Assembly (NCBI RefSeq): GCF_963678635.1
Contig: NC_087064.1
Location: forward strand, 5,368,411-5,432,410
Length of the DNA stretch: 64,000 nt
From: Symsagittifera roscoffensis
Lineage: Eukaryota; Xenacoelomorpha; Acoela; Convolutidae
Reading direction: 5' to 3'
The position numbers were made by a program, and so were the translations under genes. Shown here one piece after another: positions 54,107-64,000 of this stretch; position 1 is the first letter of the stretch, and every line of letters starts with the position of its first letter. The notes beneath the pieces are model-generated. The model had not been told where the DNA came from. It made no database searches and saw nothing but the letters and a program-made list of their open reading frames with translations.

Positions 54107-56360
54107 GTCTCATCTCTATAATTTAGGCATTTCAAAACTTTTATTAACTTTTTCAATTTGAAGTTTTATAATTAACTTACGATAGTAATTTTGATCAGTT
54201 TTGTGTCATATAGCCTTTTTGTTTTTGTATTTCTTCATTCTAAACAAAAAATTTTGTTAGCCCAAAATTTAACGGTCTAAATGACCAAAAAATATCGTCT
54301 AAATTTCTTTATTTTACGGTCGTCTAATTTGATTGTCGTCTATTTCATATTGAAAAGTTTTTGAATGCAGAAAAAGAGTCACGAAAAAATTCGCATTTCA
54401 TATTAAGCATGATAGATTAAATCTTCAAAGCGCGGATAAACTTAACAAGAATGTGACCTAATTGGTAATTTTCAAACCACTAGAAAAAAAAACTGGTCGC
54501 TTGCATGAAAAATCTTAATACCTTTGTTTTTAGGAAGTCGATCTATCAATATTTGAAAGTTTTGTCTTAAAACTATGTTTTTATTTGAAAATCATAACAA
54601 ACAATTTTGTAGCAAGTAACACTTTTCGGCGTTCTTTCAAGAAAATATGATAGGGATACAAATCAATCGTTTTTGAATTCTAACCATTGGTCAAAATTGA
54701 TAAGATGCAGAAAAATTCAAAATGGTTGCTTTTATTTGAACCAAAGACTGATATAAAAAACATATTAGAGCATTTTTTCGGTTTTTATTCATCAATTTAA
54801 TGAAGCTCGAAATTCATTTTTTAAAGAAAAGTTCTGAGTTCCTTAAGCGTCGATGGAACACAAAAAATTGGAAAAAAAATTATAGAGTTTTTCCGAAATT
54901 TTTCTCAAAAAATATTTGAGTCATCCATCACCACGCGCTTTATTAAACCAAAGTGGTATATTTAGCCTACAATAACGTAATAATTTGTTTGCCTGCATTC
55001 ATTTTGTCCGGATAATTTTGCCGCTTACACGTTATAGAATGATATATATCGCTCTTAAATTATCCAAAATTGTCCAAATTGGCTGTTTTCTTAATGCATC
55101 AGAATTGAAATTTTGTAATATATCGAGCGTTAATGAAATCATATGTAATGCGCCTTTTTTATCCCGAATTACCGAAATAGCTGTTTTAACCAGAATTCAT
55201 CATAAATGAAGCAATTTTAGCAAAAACGAGTTCAGACATTGACACCTTCTAGATGATATGAAAAAATCCGCCCAATTTGGTTAATTAATAAACTGGAGTT
55301 CCTCTGGAAGAAACCACCCGAGCGCATGTAACCTATCGTTTTTCTTCAAAATTTGGAACAAGAAGAATTTTACATCATTTCTTTTGTCAATTTGTCCACA
55401 ATATGTTTAAAAATTTATTTTTTAGTTGTTCGATGAAATTCTAAGTGATATTTATAAGTTTACTAAGGAAACTATTGAAATATATTAGCTTGCGCGAAGC
55501 CCATTTGCTGCACTAAACTATTGAAAAGCTGATTAAACGCAAGAGCACAACGAAAAAAACTAAACCGCTGTAGAGAGCAGGCTTTAAGAGGTTTTTGGGC
55601 ACTTCAAAAAACTGATCTGTCTGTAGTTGCAATTGGTTCATTTCACACTATTTGTTATCGCTATTTGCTATTTGCGTATTAGTATTGGGTCCAAGACACA
55701 GTGTTTGATAAAATGTCATTGGTCTAGAACATGTGCACATAATTTGTAAGCAATAAACGTTCGTAAATTGTAAAAATTGAATCAAATACAACTACAAACG
55801 GAAAAGTTTTTGAAAACGCCAATCAAATTTGATTTATTATGATTAGAAAACAGGAGAGACAAATTAAATACAAAATTTGATAAAACAAAGCATTCCCAAA
55901 AGGCGCCCTCTGTAACCTATACAATCACAAAAGACGACAAACAATTTTACCCATGTTTGAGCAAAGGAAGCGCGTTTGAAGCAACGCGATCAAACACCGA
56001 TCAGCAGGTAGTCACTACAAGATGTTAATTGTGAAAATTGGAACCCACTTTTGTTTTAAAAGAAAAATTTTGTTTGAAATGTATTCATTTATAGTTAAAT
56101 ACAAAAGAAACTAAAATGCTCGTATCAGGGCTAAGCCTTGAATGTTCCGACTGTATTCTAAATATATGTAGTATTTTAAATTAAAGTACTTGAACAAATT
56201 TTCGAGGTTTGTTTTTGAAAATTCTCCCTCCAAACCATATGTGAAGTTGAAGATATTTTTTGCATGAAAAAAGTAATACTTAGACCAGAGAGTATTCCTC
56301 AATCCAATTTGAAATTATTTCAAAGAAGGAATAAATCTACCCGCATTGGAGTTCCATGAA

Positions 56361-56552
56361 TAAAAATCGATTATAATTGAGTTTCCTTGTCAGTGTCCAC
56401 AAAAGTGGAAACAAATCGATTATAATCAATTAAAAATGGATTATTATATTACTGTTTTTTGAGGCAACAAAATCCTTTTTTCATCCATTATAATCGATTT
56501 ATTTTCACTTTTGTGGACACTGACAATGAAACTAAATTATAATCGATTTTTA
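56361..56552. repeat. foldback/MITE-like element with 66-bp inverted arms
   Basis: Left arm 56361-56426, right arm 56487-56552. The arms match at all but about four positions. Each arm carries an AATCGATTATAAT word at both ends and CAGTGTCCACAAAAGTG inside. A half copy of the right arm (CCATTATAATCGATTTG...TTTTCACTTTT) lies near 57290-57320. No coding content. Confidence 0.8.
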
Positions 56553-56745
56553 TTTCCACTTCACTGTGATGCGAATTTCAACGCACATAAAGTCTCTTCT
56601 ACGTTTTAAATTAAAGTTGGTTACGTTTGTTAATTATTGTTCAATTGTATTTTTTTCTACCTAACTTTGATATTTTTGTTATTTTTTTTAAATTACTCAA
56701 CATTACCCCCCTAGCGTTTGCCCATTTACAAAAAACCCCCTTTCA

Positions 56746-56955
56746 CCCCCCCCCCCCCCCAACGTTACGTGTTCAGGTGGGGGAGACGGGGGGGTATGTG
56801 GGTTCAGGTGGGTGGGGAGGGGTTTGTTGTTGAGGCGGGGGTGTTCAGGTGGGGGGGGGGGGTGGGATTGGTTCAGTGGGGGGGGGGAGCAAAGGGGCGA
56901 ACGTTAGGGGGATTGAATGGGAGCAAAGGGGCAAACGTTGGGGGGGGGGGAGAGG
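56746..56955 (+). repeat. poly-C run followed by G-rich tandem tract
   Basis: 15 C at 56746-56760, then about 180 bases of G runs (up to 12 G) with the recurring word GTTCAGGTGGG and the pair GGGGC(G/A)AACGTT. The strand has strong G-quadruplex potential. Open frames across it are an artefact of composition. Homopolymer lengths may be sequencing-limited. Confidence 0.8.
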
Positions 56956-58961
56956 TCAACGGAATCTTTTTGCAATTTGAGTTTAGGCTTTGAAATGGAT
57001 TAGGCCAGGCCGTACACTCGCTTTGCAAAGTTTCCACATCACTCACTTGATAAATGCTGAAATTGTTGCAAAATTTTGCACGACGCGCGAAACAAAAAGA
57101 AAGTGGAAAAAAAATCCATTTTAATGTGATTTCCTACTTATTATAAAATCCATTATAATGGATTCAGAATGAATTATAATGCATTTTTTTGGCGAGAAAA
57201 AATGGATTTTACTCCATTTTTAGTCCAGTTTTGTTGTCTGAACGTAACATGGGAATCGATTATATTTGCAACATTATAGACCACGAAATTCCATTATAAT
57301 CGATTTGTTTTCACTTTTCTTAAATTCGGGTACACTAACGCGTTTATATTGCGCATTAATCGTTCCACGTTGGCCAAATTGCTAATTTTTAAATCCTTAT
57401 ATTTTAGAAAAACGATCACAAGTGAAATATTTTTTCAATTTTAAGCTCACGACAACAATACCTTTTGAATGATACAAAAACTTCCGTCAAAGAATCGCAT
57501 GTTAAAAAATCGAAATTGGTTGGATTAAAAAAAACACCCCGAGCGCAACACCCGAAGCGTTTTCTTCGAAAGTCGGAATGAAACATTTGGAGATGAAGAA
57601 ATTGTTCCTACTATTGTTAACTCAGGGAGTTGAAGTCTTCAATCGGGTAAAAAAATTTAGTTAAGAAAATATATAATTTTGATCGCCGAATATTGACTAA
57701 AAAACACAACTTGCCCCAAAAGTCGCAAAAGTCGGGGCAATAACACCAAATAGCGTGCTTCATTCCAGTTAAGAATCATCGTTGAATCGATTTCAATGGC
57801 TGCTTTAGCCTGAGTATAATAAGTATACACGCTATCTCACGAAAAGATTTAGCAAATAAAGTAGCTATCAGCCAGGTTAGCATTTCGTACACGGGATTGG
57901 CCACTTAATTGTTCAAAACTAGATACTTAGACAGGGGGTTGCGTAACAAGGCGTGAAGGTTTATTTACACACCGTGTTCTTCTCCCCGTTCTTAGTAACT
58001 AAGTTTGAACAAATATTTTACCAATGATAAGGATGAGGGATAAAAACAACTTATCTTTTAAATTCTATGATAAACTTTTAACAAATGTTTCGAAAAAGGT
58101 AATAAATTTCTACTAAATCAAATTACTTCTTTAAAATTCCGCGTTCGCCTTCGTGTGGCTGACAATTTTTGGTCTGAAAAATTGCATGGAAATTTTTTTT
58201 AAATTGTGTTCTTGAAATTAGGCGAAAATGAAATTTTCCGAAAAAGCGCAATCATTTTGCATTGCTCTGTTGACAGTTCAAGTGCAGTTTTGAAAGTTCG
58301 ATTGCAGTTTTTAACGCAATTTCACGGTTTCAAGTTCAGAACTAGTTCAAAAATTTATGACGTTATCCGATAAAATTGTTAAAAGCTATAATCTTGTCGA
58401 AAAATTTATTCACTTAATCTTGTTCTGAATCTTATTTGCTTTAACTTTCCTGAAACGTATTCACTTACTATTGTTCTGAACCTTATATGCTTCAACTTGT
58501 CCTGAAACGTACTGACTTAATCTTGTTCGGAATTTGTCCGGTCTTCAATTAAGAACTATAGCTTTTAACAAATTCATCAGCCAACGTTTCAAGTTTAGAA
58601 ATAATTCTGACCTTGAGACTGTAAAAGGGCTTTAAAACTGCGATCAAAATTTCAAAACTACATTTGAATTGTCAAAAGAGCAATGCAAAACAATTGCACT
58701 ATTTCGGAGACTTTCATTTTTGCCTAGTTTCACTTCACGAGCAAAATTTTAACAAAAAAAAACTTTTTTTATTCAACAACGATCTTCCATGTAATTTTTC
58801 AGAGGAAAAAAGCAAATAAAACTTAAGACGTTTTTTGATTTAGTTCAAATTTGAAGGTCAGAATTATTTCATAAATTTAAAAAGTTGATTTTCAAGAAAG
58901 CTAAAAGGCAAACTTCTATATAGAAATTGAAAATTCAACCTTATAAGTCTAACATTAGAAA

Positions 58962-59456
58962 ATGCTCGAGTTCGTTGGTTTTGCTATTTTAGTATTAATT
59001 TTCTGGATTTGGCAAAAATCAAGGCCGTCCAGATTTCCCCCTGGGCCTTTATGTTTGCCGATAGTCGGTAATGGCCACAATTTGAGTTTGAATCACCTCT
59101 TTTTTGGCCAAATGGAGAAATTACATTCAAAATACGGACCTCTTATTTCATTGTCAGTTGCCGGTGATCAAATTTGGGATGTTTGGTTCAGAGATTACGA
59201 AATTGCGAAGGAAGTCTGGAATGACCCTAGGTTCTCTTCAAGGTCAATTGTTCCTCTGGCAGCCAAACTGGAACTCGAAAGGGGCGTGTCTTTTACAAGC
59301 GGAGCAGACTCGAGATCGAAGAGAACCATGTTGTTTAAAGTTTTCAAGGCGCTCGGAGTTTTCGACAAGTCGGTATTTTCGGTAGGAGTCGAAAAAGAAG
59401 TGGAACTGATGATGAACTATCTCGACACTATGACTGAGAAAAATTTGTTCATTCAG
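58962..59456 (+). CDS. P450 exon 1 (residues 1-165)
   Basis: It starts at the ATG of MLEFVGFAILVLIFWIWQK. It holds the anchor, the FPPGP hinge, PIVGNG, and the helix A-C region (EKLHSKYGPLISL, KEVWNDPRFSSR). It ends before GTGAAA with FIQ. Open frames in other phases here are shadows. Confidence 0.9.
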
Positions 59457-60865
59457 GTGAAACTTAGAATTACTTAAGACTGAAAACCGAGAATGACAAA
59501 AATAAGGGTTACATGGAACCATGTGCGGATCCAATGATTGCTTAAATAATTGGGTCAACCAAATTAATTAGTGGTGCTCTCATAAAACATTTTTAAAAGA
59601 ATATTTTTAGCCAAACGATTTCTGCGCTACGGTATTTTCTTTTGCAAAATTGGCCTGAAAAGGGGTGTTTAAAAATTAAAAATACTAAAACTAAACCAAG
59701 AAATCCCTTTCCAAGAATAAATTGAACCAAGAAAAAATTAAACCAAGAATTAAACCAAGAAATCCCTTTCCTTTTTTCTCCGATTTTTTAAGCCGTGTAT
59801 GAAAAATAGGGCTAAGTTTTTTCGGCAAAAACTTTTTCGGCAACAAATTTTTCGGCAAAAATAGCTGGAATCCTTGTTTAGGAAGTAATGTCTTTCGTCA
59901 CAAACAACTCTATTTCGAAACTTCTCTTCAACTTCTCTCTCGATGACAATTTTGACAGCCATCGAAGCTCAAAACGAAACAAGGATCTCATGAAATTGTT
60001 CGAGCTTTTCAACCCCACCAAAAAACACTGGTATCTGCCGTTCGTCATTAGCCGACACTTGTTCGAAACAAAACAACTAATCAGGCTTCGCGGCGAACTT
60101 TTTCATTTCATTGTTGAAAATTATAACAAACGAGTAACTAAAATGAAATCAGAACGCGGGGAACCTGAATGTGTTTCCGATATCTTGTGGGAAAAATTCG
60201 ATTATTTTCGAAAAAGTGCAAGTGAAAAACCGTTTTTGGAGGAAGACATCCCATACATATTGTGGGAATTGTATTTGGCAGGTCAAGAATCGACAATAAT
60301 AACTTTAACTTGGGCTGTTCTAAATATGATTCATTTCCCTGACGTCCAAGAAAAAGTTTACCAAGAACTCAAACGGATGTTTCCATCGCGTGACCAGATT
60401 ATATCACTGAATGAGGCAATGAGTTGCGATTACCTAATGGCGACAATACACGAGTCGCAACGATTCACGCCGACGTCATATACGACGATTGATCACATGG
60501 CAAACGAAACAGTTGAAAACTTTCACGGATACAGGATCCCAAAAGGCACCCGAATGATGTCACACAATGCTCTGAATTACAAAAACGGGAACTATTTTAA
60601 ATATCCTCTCGAGTTTAATCCGAGAAACTTTCTCAACGATTCCGAAAAGTACGCAAGAAATGAACACTTGACGTCCTTTGCGACCGGTCTTAGAGCGTGT
60701 CCCGGTCAACACATTGCCAGAACGGAACTTTTTTTAGTGCTCGCAAACCTTCTAAGAAGGTTCAAGATTTGTCCGGCTGAATTTGTTCCACCTCTAGAAG
60801 CAAAAATTGGCATTACTACGATTCCGCCTTATTTTCAGGCCAAGTTGGTTCAAAGAGCCAACTAG
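58962..60865 (+). CDS. cytochrome P450, CYP2-clan-like, two exons, 492 residues
   Basis: Exons 58962-59456 and 59882-60865 join in phase 0 across a 425-base GT-AG intron, giving 492 residues, normal for microsomal P450s. Seen: an N-terminal membrane anchor (residues 4-17), the Pro-rich hinge FPPGP (25-29), the I-helix oxygen-binding word AGQEST (298-303), the K-helix ESQR (356-359), an FNPRNF word (410-415) and the heme loop FATGLRACPG with the ligand Cys at 438. It would sit in the ER membrane and oxidise a lipophilic substrate using NADPH-P450 reductase. The CYP2-clan placement is inferred from overall pattern, and the substrate is unknown. The Trp of the usual C-helix WxxxR word is not seen: the region reads GADSRSKRTM. 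Confidence 0.92.
59882..60865 (+). CDS. P450 exon 2 (residues 166-492)
   Basis: It starts after TTGTTTAG with GAA GTA ATG, so the ATG at 59888 is internal. It carries helices F to L, including I-helix, ExxR and heme-binding words, and stops at TAG 60863-60865. No AATAAA was seen in the first 100 bases after the stop. Confidence 0.92.
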   Translation, partial: EVMSFVTNNSISKLLFNFSLDDNFDSHRSSKRNKDLMKLFELFNPTKKHWYLPFVISRHLFETKQLIRLRGELFHFIVENYNKRVTKMKSERGEPECVSDILWEKFDYFRKSASEKPFLEEDIPYILWELYLAGQESTIITLTWAVLNMIHFPDVQEKVYQELKRMFPSRDQIISLNEAMSCDYLMATIHESQRFTPTSYTTIDHMANETVENFHGYRIPKGTRMMSHNALNYKNGNYFKYPLEFNPRNFLNDSEKYARNEHLTSFATGLRACPGQHIARTELFLVLANLLRRFKICPAEFVPPLEAKIGITTIPPYFQAKLVQRAN

Positions 60866-61245
60866 TGAAAGTTCAGTCACGTTCTTTAATTAGACTATAA
60901 CTTTAACCTCTCTTTTTTAATCTTTATCTTTAACTTCCATTTTCTACTCTACTGTAAGCAGACTATTGGCAATTCTCAGATCTGATTATAATTGCAAAAG
61001 GATACGAAATGTTCTTTTGAGTTCTTCATTCAAGACTGGATGAAAATTAACCTTTTAAACTGAAACTTTAGTTGGTATTTGAAATCAAATTTACTTGTTA
61101 TTTGTAGCACACTTTTGAAAGACGAAGGTTCCTAGATGTGTCCGTGAGTTAGTGGTATAGCTCCGCAAAAATAGTTTTGAATATGAAAATATAAGTAAAT
61201 AATTGTGAGCTTTAGCCTGTCTTTTTACTAACCGGGTCGAAGTGC

Positions 61246-61600
61246 TCAATTTATGTTTCGAACGTCTCGACCCGAGCTGAAACTGTTTTGACTGTGATCG
61301 ACCCTAAAAAAATGTTGTAGACCGTGCTCGACTCCAGCAAGATATGTTTCGACTGTGCTCGACCAAAAAATGTACTCGAATGTGCTCGCCCAAAGCAAAA
61401 TATAGTTGGAGCATGATCGACCGAAAAGAATGTGCTCGACCGTGTTCGACTCAAGCAAAATATGTTTCAACAGTGCTCTAGGAAAGAAAAAGTGCCCAAC
61501 CGTTCTCAACCAAAGCACAATATTTTTCGAGTATCTCGACTACAAATTTTCTGCTCAACCATATTTAAGTGCTCGAGCTTAATTGAGGTATTTGAGTGGG
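61246..61600 (+). repeat. degenerate minisatellite with GTGCTCGACC core, array 1
   Basis: Units of roughly 20-45 bases repeat words such as GTGCTCGACC, TCAAGCAAAATATGTTTC and AAAGAATGTGCTCGACC. Several overlapping open frames only reflect the repeat. It continues more weakly to about 61830 with CGACTTTG words. Confidence 0.65.
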
Positions 61601-62574
61601 TTTCTCGAGTCTTGATTTAAACGAAACGGTTGAAAGATGTCTGTTTTCGGTTTTTTCAGCCGAACGACGTCCGTCTTCGCCTTTGTTAGACTTTACTGGA
61701 CACTACTTGACTTTGTTTATTTTTGCTCAATTTTGCTCAATTTTACCGGACATTTTTCGACTTTGTTGGAAGTTGCTCAAATTTTTTGAACGTATTCGAC
61801 TTTACAGAATCTTGACTCTTTCGACATAACCAAACTTGTTCAAACATACCAGTTTTAGTTCAATTTTGCGGCGCAATGATCATCTTCGTTCAAAAATGTT
61901 CCATTTTATTTGACTGTGCTGGATTTTCAGCGCCCGGGGCTGTTAATATGCAGGTAAGATTGTTTGAATGCATATGTGTAATTAAAAAAGTTGGTATACG
62001 TGTATGTATGTTTGCATCTATATGTAATGTGTGTATGGAAACGCATCTGTTTTAATTTTTGGAGTTTTGAAGATTTGGAGTTTTGGAGTTTTCTGGTTTG
62101 GAGGTTTGAGATTAAGTATATTAAAATCTTCAAATCAATTATATAGCTTTCGTTTCTATGTGTCTCTGCAAATTTTTGCCGATGGTTTTGATATATTTTA
62201 AACTGTTTTAAACTGTCGATTCGTGCAAATTTGGAAAACTTTTCTTTACTTTACAAAAACGATTTTTTATTTCGGCTTCAAGGTAATTGATAACGCTTCT
62301 CATTTGACTAATTGTTATAATATGTTGACGACTGTTAATTTTAGTTAAGATTGATTATTTTTCTTATAATTTTATAGATTTTACTTTTCGTTGTGATCAT
62401 TTTGTAGTTGCCCTAAAAATGCTTATATATGGCGGTCCTGTATATAGTTGGCAAATATGCTGATCTAGCTACTGGACATTTTTAAGACATTCATTCTACA
62501 TTGTTTTGCTATATGCATCTCTTTAACAGTTTTTTGACCAAAAAATCCGAAAAGAAATATTTCTCAGCCTGCTC

Positions 62575-62800
62575 GCTTCAGATTTCGAACATGCTCGAGG
62601 TATGCTTCAATCGTGTTAGAGGTATGTTTCAACCGTGCTCGTGGTATGTTTCGACCGTGCTCCAGATAGGTTTCGACCGTGCTCTGGTGATATTTTGACC
62701 AAGCTCGACCGTGCTCGAAGTTTGTTTTGACCATGCTCAATCGATCGTGAGGTATGTTTCAAACTTGTGCTCGAACCAGCTCAAGCGATATAATCGACTT
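62575..62800 (+). repeat. degenerate minisatellite with GTTTCGACCGTGCTC core, array 2
   Basis: About eight units of some 20 bases with the pattern GGTATGTTTCGACCGTGCTC. It shares the CGACCGTGCTCG core with array 1, 1 kb upstream. Confidence 0.7.
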
Positions 62801-63587
62801 CACTCTTATTAGCTTTCATTCTAATCTAGGTTCAACTAAAATCAATTGCTGCAGTATCGATATCTCAGCGTTTTGAGACCTTTTTCACAAAATTTTCCAA
62901 ATCTTACTACTCTGGACTTAATGAGGTCTCAAAAATCAAAGAGATTTTTTGTCTGAGCATTGGACCAACGCATACCGAACACGCAATTCTTTTTCAACTT
63001 AAACTTTCCTCCCTTTTCTCAAAGATGCTTCTCTCTGTGTTATAGTAGCATTTTCCTAGCACTGAATGCGAAATTTTTTTCGTCTACTTTTCTATCGTTA
63101 ACTTTAATCAATTTATTAGAAAAAGTTCTAGCCTCAAATTGCTCTGCAAAATTCACAAGTTCTTTTTCACTGAAAACACTATTTTCTCTGACTTAGACAC
63201 TTTAGCTAGTGCGTAATGCTTTGAACGAATATCTGATATTCCAAGTATTTTTCAATGACAACAATTCTGTCTATATCAGCCAACATATCGCAGCGCATAA
63301 TATAAGTAATCATGTATCTCATAACCTAAGTCTGATCCGAAACCTACTGGTCTGCGCACCAAATAACAAATCAGCAATTCAACAAAGCTAAAGTTAATTC
63401 ACTTTCTTGGCGATGCTATTTGACAATATAGAGTTTTGGAGTAGGCTTGTCGAAGTTTTATTCTTTAAATCAAGTTCAACAACAAATGATTTACAAACTA
63501 AGCAACAAAAAAACATCTACAAAATTTTAAAACACCACTTCAATTGAGTTTATCAAAATGAACAGTTTGTCAGTGTCGATCTATCTC

Positions 63588-63635
63588 TTTCTCCCTCTCT
63601 CTCTCTCTCTTTCTCTGTCTTTCTTTCTTTCTAAC
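63588..63635 (+). repeat. CT microsatellite
   Basis: Imperfect CT/CTTT run between TATCTCTTTCTCCC and TTCTAACG. No coding content. Confidence 0.85.
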
Positions 63636-64000
63636 GTCGTGTCTACCTCTTTCTGACAGCTTCTTTTTTATTGTGCTTCCTCCAGCTTTCCTCCAGTACC
63701 CCCAACCTGACACCTTCTGTTAAAGTATATACTGCAATAGAACAAATTTCGAGCAATGACAGACGATAGTTTCACAACAGTGGAAAACTTGAGCGTAATG
63801 CTGGATGTTTGCTTTTGACTGCTTTTTTTTCCTGGCTATAAGGGTTGATCATCCTGTACTGATCATCCTGAGTTTGTGACTGGCTGACTTTTGCGTTCAC
63901 GAATCGAAAATTGGTGGGAACTTTTACAAGGTCGGTGCAACACCTGGAACAGATATCTGTGATTGTTGGATCAAAACTCAACTGATGCGTCCAAAATTTC

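Larger units (their letters stand above)
51751..58961. other. intergenic stretch between the receptor and P450 genes
   Basis: No gene recognised. It contains TAATCGATTA-rich clusters (52.4-53.3 kb, 56.3-57.3 kb), a 73-bp direct repeat pair (53569 and 54034), a foldback element (56361-56552), a fourth copy of the hairpin motif (56118-56153) and a C/G-rich tract (56746-56955). A TATA-like word (CTATATAG) about 45 bases before the P450 start could be promoter sequence. Confidence 0.6.
60866..64000. other. intergenic stretch after the P450 gene
   Basis: No gene recognised. It contains two related minisatellites (61246-61600, 62575-62800), short repeats of TTTGGAG (62055-62110) and a CT microsatellite (63588-63635). 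A tRNA D-arm-like word (GAGTTAGTGGTATAGCTC) lies near 61146, without a B box. Confidence 0.6.

Noticed and set aside
56627..56993. Gly/Val-rich proteins of 68 and 91 codons
   Set aside because: These frames are created by C and G homopolymer runs and have no independent coding evidence.

Overview
This window is a stretch of an animal nuclear genome, almost certainly from an invertebrate. It holds intron-containing genes with GT-AG splice sites, long AT-rich introns and intergenic DNA, and relics of three LTR-retrotransposon superfamilies (BEL/Pao, Ty1/copia and Ty3/gypsy). It also holds very large simple-sequence arrays. The phylum cannot be fixed from sequence alone. There is no sign of bacterial gene organisation, and no operons, ribosome-binding sites or CRISPR arrays.

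Layout. 1-2020: the 3' part of a BEL/Pao pol gene in one unbroken frame (RNase H, integrase zinc finger, integrase core, C-terminal domain), probably followed by its LTR. 2.1-7.7 kb: non-coding DNA with a tRNA-like relic and dispersed repeats. 7.7-16.1 kb: an (AACT)n satellite of about 8.4 kb that carries seven copies of a 226-bp module. 16.1-17.7 kb: a decayed copia element. 17.7-22.4 kb: non-coding, with a near-perfect 135-bp hairpin. 22.4-22.7 kb: a Ty3/gypsy integrase fragment. 22.7-31.2 kb, minus strand: a decayed BEL/Pao element whose RT-tail/RNase H segment has been tandemly copied about eight times (692/699-bp period).

34.4-51.75 kb, plus strand: a seven-exon gene for a 422-residue Cys-loop ligand-gated ion channel subunit of the anion-selective (PAR-motif) type. 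Its introns hold a gypsy integrase relic, tRNA-derived relics, a MITE-like element and four DR1 nuclear-receptor-type sites around exon 5. 51.75-59 kb: intergenic, with clusters of the palindrome TAATCGATTA, a foldback element and a G-rich tract. 58.96-60.87 kb, plus strand: a two-exon cytochrome P450 gene (492 residues, CYP2-clan-like) with the heme-binding motif intact. 60.9-64 kb: minisatellites and a CT microsatellite, no gene seen.

The two host genes, a membrane receptor and a microsomal monooxygenase, show no evident functional link. The most unusual structures are the two amplified arrays: the AACT satellite with modules of invariant length, and the amplified retroelement segment, whose copies all share the same disabling frameshifts.
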